Source: Symsagittifera roscoffensis
Lineage: Eukaryota > Xenacoelomorpha > Acoela > Convolutidae
Length of the DNA: 60,000 bases
NCBI RefSeq assembly: GCF_963678635.1
Contig: NC_087071.1
Location: 37,534,438 to 37,594,437 of the forward strand
Direction of reading: 5' to 3'
In this document: positions 55,263 through 60,000 of the stretch, piece after piece
How the letters are laid out: every line of letters begins with the position of its first letter
Position numbering within the stretch: position 1 is the first letter of the stretch
The notes under the pieces: generated by a model
Databases searched by the model: none
The model's input: only the letters and a program-made list of their open reading frames with translations
What the model was told of the DNA's origin: nothing
Translations under genes and position numbers: made by a program

Positions 55263-55469
55263 CCGAGTTTTGCTCGCGAGAGTGTATGATTTGTGGATTT
55301 TTCAAAAAGTGAATATTTTGTTGAACTTACATGCTTGGGTTGCGCAAAGACAAAGTTTGAAATCTCCTAAGCTCAAAAATGCCAAATTTGAGCAAAATTA
55401 CATACGTCTGCCAAAGTTGTGACAAAAATGCCGCTTTGTAACTTTATTGACCACCTACGTTTCAACCAA

Positions 55470-55595
55470 AACAAAATTTACTCAAAAATAGATCGGCGCC
55501 AAATGAGCCCTCATCACATTTGGGTCGAACAAAAAAATTTTTAGCCCGCAGTTAGTACCTATTGGCCGTCGGAAAGTCAAATCTTTGAGGAGAAC
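55470..55595 (+). mobile_element. hAT-like relic (copy J)
   Basis: Shows ATCGGCGCCAAATGAGCCC, TTGGGTCGAAC, TTAGTACCTATTGG and CGGAAAGTCAAATCTTTGAG in the order expected for the right half of the family. No termini. Confidence 0.4.
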
Positions 55596-55599
55596 TTGC

Positions 55600-56344
55600 T
55601 GAGAGTTCATGTGTTTGATTTTTACACACACCTTAAGAGTTACGATTAAATTTCTTACATATTATTATAATTTCAAGTACAGGCCAAAGACTTTGATTAT
55701 CGGGTGATTGATCTAGACATTAGCTAACACAATGTACAACGAATTTCAACCTTAATTTTTAACCTTAACCGAATTCAATCTTAATAGAATTTTTACAAAA
55801 CTTAAGCTCAACCAATCTTTAAATCGCCAGTCTAGACAGTGGTTAAGTTCTCTGTTTTAGATCTCAGATTAGACTTAATTAGTTATCCCTTTCGAATGTG
55901 ATTTACGCAAATTAAATTTGGCATTTCAAGTTTCTAACGTGGTGCAGTCAATTAAATCGAATTTCAGCGGCAGTTGTTTTTCTCGAACACGGCTAACTAA
56001 GATATACCATCAATCTGATTGAAAAATGAGAAGTTTCAGGCTTCATAGTGATAACTATTAAAGCCAAAGAGGGTGTGGTTAAGTCACTGGACCGCAAAAA
56101 AAAAACATCACCGATGGTCGTACCCTAACTAAGCGTGGATAATCAGGAGGGCAAACTAGAAAAAATGTACAAATCAAGCCTTAAATAAGTGGAACAACAA
56201 ACTGAAGAGAAGTTAACTTGGTAGTTTCATCAACAAGCTTTGATCGCAACTCTGAAAGAAAATGAATACAAAAAAGGTAACTTCCCAAATGGCATAAAAA
56301 TAAAATTTTTTCCAAATGGCCTACAATTCAAATTTTCATTGTAA
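55600..56344. other. intergenic, nothing recognised
   Basis: No supportable gene. If the polymerase relic that follows is real, its upstream part should lie here, but I could not find a matching block. Confidence 0.45.
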
Positions 56345-56542
56345 TTCAAACGCTGTCTCTCATTTTCTAATTCTAACACTTTGTCAGGAACAAAAACATG
56401 TGAACAAGATTTTGAATTAATTGCTTTTAAAAAAATGTTAGCCAACAAATTTTTCGGAAAAATTGACCACATGAAGCTTATCAATAACCGCAATCTTATG
56501 ATTTTCGCTTTTGATAAAAAAAACTCTACAAATTTAAAATAA
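56345..56542 (+). pseudogene. possible type B DNA polymerase relic (Polinton/Maverick-like)
   Basis: An open stretch of 65 codons contains CEQDFELIAFKKMLANKFFG followed by KIDHMKLINNRNLMIFAFD. The order (D/E)FE...F-K-(K/L)-M-x-N-x-x-F-G-K, then N-R about ten residues later, matches the conserved block of protein-primed family B DNA polymerases (KLMNNSVFGKTMEN..NR). These occur in Polinton/Maverick transposons and related viruses. Only this block is visible, with stops on both sides, so it is at most a dead fragment. Chance similarity in AT-rich DNA is a real alternative. Confidence 0.4.
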
Positions 56543-57072
56543 CATGTCAATTAACATTTGAATTGACAACTTGACTAACTTTCTCACATTATTGTTCACC
56601 GCAAAATTGTTCTCTACCGCGCCAATTTGAAGAATTTTTGAAATTATTCATCACAACAAATCGAAATAAAGCAATCAACTCAATTCAGCATCAGTCTTTT
56701 AAAAATAATTCATCAATCGCGTGAAAAAACAAATAGAACAAATTGTTTGCTCAAATGCCAGGGAAGAAAAAATCTGTCAGAATGCCCACCAGCAATTTTC
56801 ATGCAACCCTTCCAAAAAATCTTAAGCCAATTTGAACGCTTGCTCAAGAACAGAAATAGCTGAACTTAAAAACAAAGCGATCATTGCTCACTCAGACTTC
56901 GTACTGAACTGCATTCAAAAGTAACAAAAACAAATTCGGAAAAAAAACGTTTTATGTGTACAAAGTTTGTGACATTTTATTTGCTATTGCCGACTGAAGA
57001 CCAATCCAAGAAGGGCAAAAGTTCGCGATGACCAAAAGACTCTTTGTGGCAAAACTGGGGCATTTTGCCATC
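56543..57072. other. intergenic, nothing recognised
   Basis: AT-rich; no continuation of the polymerase-like frame could be recognised. Confidence 0.45.
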
Positions 57073-57126
57073 GGAGAGAGGAGAGAGAAGAGAGAGGAGA
57101 GAAGAGAGGCCCTATATATATATATC

Positions 57127-57164
<38 letters not shown>

Positions 57165-57231
57165 GAGAGAGAGAAGAGAGAGAGTGAGAGAGAGAGAGAG
57201 AAGAGAGAGAGATAGAAAGAGAGAAGAATGA
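57073..57231. repeat. GA-rich microsatellite
   Basis: About 160 bp of (GA)n with GAGAGAGAA interruptions and a short TATATATATA tract at 57114-57123. Apparent proteins of alternating Arg/Glu or Leu/Ser in this region are artefacts of the dinucleotide repeat. Confidence 0.95.
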
Positions 57232-57528
57232 GAGAAAATTAGCAGCTGTGTAATTTTTGTAACGTGTATTTGCGGCTTCAACGATATGGAAATACACAAC
57301 CTCACTGAAATTTGACCGCTTGAACACATCTTTCAATTATTTCTGCGACTTCTGTCTGTCGACTGAACAACCATTAAATCTTTCATTGGGCCGCAGTAAC
57401 AAAATAAGTACTTTAACGCCAAAACAATGTATTTGTTCTTGTATAAAACTTGTAAATAAAACGATTTGATTTTGAAACTTTGCTTTCTGCTGCAAAACAT
57501 GAGGATACAATTTATTTTAATAGATTTT

Positions 57529-57627
57529 GATTGCGAGGCCAAACTGCGCACTGGATAGGCGCCCAATTTTGTTTCTGTATGTTTGCTGCGGAATCCACTT
57601 ACATTTCCCAAAACAGGCCTCGTAATG
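57529..57627. mobile_element. short MITE with ACGAGGCC-type termini
   Basis: The left end GATTGCGAGGCCAAACTGCG and right end CAGGCCTCGTAATG are inverted over the core GAGGCC. The interior shares GGATAGGCGC(C/A)CAA and TTTCTGTATGTT(T/C) with the 198 bp copy at 7768. About 99 bp. Confidence 0.7.
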
Positions 57628-60000
57628 TTTTAGTTTGTAAAGAAAAAAAAACAAAAAACAATTGAATAGCTTGTGATAATATTTTCTCAAACTACTTGTA
57701 GCAGTTGATAGTCTATGATGATGAAAGTCAGTAAGCACTCTGCTCCTTAAAAATGTAATTTCAAAATATTGTTTTCAATAACTTTGAAATCTGCTAGTTG
57801 TATGTATAAAAACTGTTATAAAAACTCTACAAAAACTCTTCAACGTATATATTTTACAATGGAAAAATCTCTTTATCAACTTTTTTCAAAGTCATACGAT
57901 GATTATAAAAATGAAATGCAGTTTATCTGAATTTTCTATATCTTTATGTATAAGCTTTTTAAATTTTTTTGTAGCTGCAAATTGACCATTTGCGCTGAAT
58001 CCAACTCACTCTGAATGGAGCGAGGTGAGAACACGCAAAATTTGTTCAGGTTTTCCCAAAAATGCTCCAAGTTGAGCTTTATGGTCTCATTATTTCGAAA
58101 ACCTTACTACACGTTTGCAAAAGTTGATAAATGTTTTAAAAATTGTCAGCAGATTAACTGCAACTTAATAGTTTTTCGAAAAATTGAGAAAACCAATTCA
58201 ATCGATTTGATCAAGATCCTTTATCAAGTGTTGCATGTAAAAACTAATTTATTGTCCCGGATTGAGGCCTAATTGAAATTTGCGATGGAAATTTTAGCAA
58301 AAAAGTGATAGACAACTTAGTGCTACATATTCACTAGAAAATTTCAACATAGAAAATTTCACCTCTGAACTAGCACTAACTCCAAAATTTGAATTCAAAG
58401 AGCTCGCAAATCTGAAATGAAGTAGCGCTGTAATACCAAATTCAGTGCTGATGGAGCACTGATTAAGTTCTGATTTAGCGATGTATTTTCAATGAGCCAT
58501 CAGCAAATGATTTTTCAAAAAAATTCAAAAATTTCAAAAGTTTTTTTCCTTTTTTATTTAAAAAGCACTGAAAAATTATTGAATTTATGCTCAAGTTCAT
58601 AATCATGGGACTAAAAATCAATTTCTTGAAGATAGTAAACTTCCAAAAATTTCTAATTGTAATCAATTGAAGTCATTCCTAGGTAACTAAAGAAAGCTAT
58701 TTAACCTATCAATTTAAAAACAAATAGATCGAAGAAATTTAATAACAGAAATCGTTGTTATTGTAACAAAGCGCACAAATCGTTTTGTAACAAAGCGCAC
58801 AATTTTAAATTTTCCCAATTGGAGATATCAACTTTCCCAATTTCGCAAATTTTAATTTCAAACCATACGCTTTAAAAACCCAACGGTTAATAATTCAAAT
58901 CATTCATATGAAAAAAAAATTTTTTTTTGAATGAAGGTTTGTGATGAAAATTTTAATCAATATAGAACATTTGAAGGTCGCACTTTTGCCATGAAAAAAC
59001 TTCAAACGGTTTCAAAAATTCAGTTTACGAGTTAATGTTTAAGATTTTCAGTTCCCACGTGAACTTCCAAGGCAAACGACTAAACAATTTTGAAATTTGT
59101 TTTCACATATGAGCTTTCAAACTATCATCCACTAAGATTTTTTGCTTGATGCCAGAATTTTTTGTTCTTGATTGTCATCAGAAACTTTTGAAATTTCTTT
59201 TTTTTTTGTTTTTTTTTAACATACTGATATGAAAACACTTTGCAGATTCAGTTGTAAAAACAATTGCAAAACAATTGCAAAAACAATCAAAACTAATGAC
59301 ATTACTACTAGTATAAAATTAATGAACACGTTTTTGAATATATATTTGACCTAGCGGAGCTACGCACAACTTGAAGTGTAAAAAAATTCTGAAATTATCA
59401 GGAATGCATTGCCGTACTAACTAAAACTAAACCATGTTGTCCTGAAAAACCATTTTGATCTATAAAGTGACAATTGTTTCGTTTCTATACTTACTCACGG
59501 CTGGAGGGACTTCAAGGTGATACTTTTTTCCTCCAAACGATTTTGTTGAAGAAAAAAAACTTAAGTGCGAAAGAAACAGCCTGCGCCATCGCTCCTTCCT
59601 ATTTTTTGTTGTTTCTAGTCAATTGACGCAATAAAATCAATTTTGAATATTTATTTGAAAACATTTACGTTTTAGCAAAATAGAACATCCGGTAGTCTTC
59701 AAAATCATATAGTTGTATCAAAACTGAGCAATATTCAAAATTACTCGCAACCAAAAAAACTAATTGAAAAAATCAGAAAGATTACATTGGAAAATCGAAT
59801 TTGGATTTTCTAGTCTAAAACCATCTGAAAAAAGTAAAAAAAACTTTGACAGTAAAGCAGCAGCATACCCAGCGGACAGTTGGAAAAATGTAGGTGAACA
59901 AGGAAAACGAAAAAAACTCTGATTGAAATCTTTTAAAGAGTTTTCAACAAAATGAACTCGTTCATTTTTTCAATTTTTTTTATGAATGGCATTTGTAGCA
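57628..60000. other. AT-rich DNA to the window end, nothing recognised
   Basis: An 85-codon open stretch at 58015-58272 (+) has no motif or splice context that I trust. The rest is AT-rich with homopolymers. A gene could continue beyond the right edge. Confidence 0.5.

Noticed and set aside
56230-56550. 106-codon - strand ORF
   Set aside because: It is the antisense shadow of the polymerase-like + strand frame and has no motif of its own.
57028-57336. Arg/Glu-rich and Leu/Ser-rich ORFs
   Set aside because: Products of the GA dinucleotide repeat.
58015-58272. 85-codon ORF near the right end
   Set aside because: No motif, no splice signals that extend it, and composition matches the local AT-rich background. 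Could be revisited with sequence beyond the window.
1-60000. tRNA, rRNA, CRISPR or bacterial operon features
   Set aside because: None recognised. The spliced exons, animal-type domains and transposon content identify eukaryotic nuclear DNA. A dedicated tRNA scan could not be run.

Overview
The window is AT-rich nuclear DNA of an invertebrate animal. It has spliced genes with GT-AG introns, secreted-protein domains known from metazoans (ShKT), a homologue of the animal gene TBATA, and a dense load of decayed transposons. Nothing in it is prokaryotic. I cannot name the phylum from sequence alone.

Layout. 1-5.0 kb holds the 3' two thirds of a decayed Ty3/gypsy retrotransposon (+ strand) ending in a likely LTR. 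5.3-5.8 kb has two exons of an unrecognised gene (+). 6.0-22.6 kb is gene-poor and consists largely of degenerate dispersed, tandem and foldback repeats: a duplicated block at 7.7-9.6 kb, a 0.94 kb duplicated block at 10.8 and 13.5 kb, and a diverged array of about 860 bp period at 17.5-20.0 kb. 22.7-25.4 kb is a cluster of large inverted repeats, including a 255 bp near-perfect palindrome. 25.67-27.76 kb is an intronless gene for a secreted protein with two ShKT domains separated by about 29 copies of an 18-residue Gly/Asn repeat. 29.0-32.4 kb is a second gypsy remnant on the - strand (gag to RNase H, no integrase seen). 32.5-39.0 kb is packed with non-autonomous hAT-like elements. Two have perfect 8 bp target duplications, and one of these is interrupted by another inverted-repeat element. 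41.0-52.9 kb is a complete nine-exon TBATA (SPATIAL) homologue on the - strand. I reconstructed it exon by exon with consistent splice phases (498 residues). Its introns carry further repeats. 53-60 kb is non-genic apart from a short relic resembling type B DNA polymerase, a minisatellite and a GA microsatellite.

The three host genes (the 5.3 kb gene, the ShKT protein and TBATA) show no evident functional link. The main biological interest lies in the TBATA gene model, including a possible intronic-polyadenylation isoform, the ShKT-repeat protein with its internal 438 bp duplication, and several repeat families whose boundaries can be defined within this one window by target duplications, nesting and inverted-repeat symmetry.
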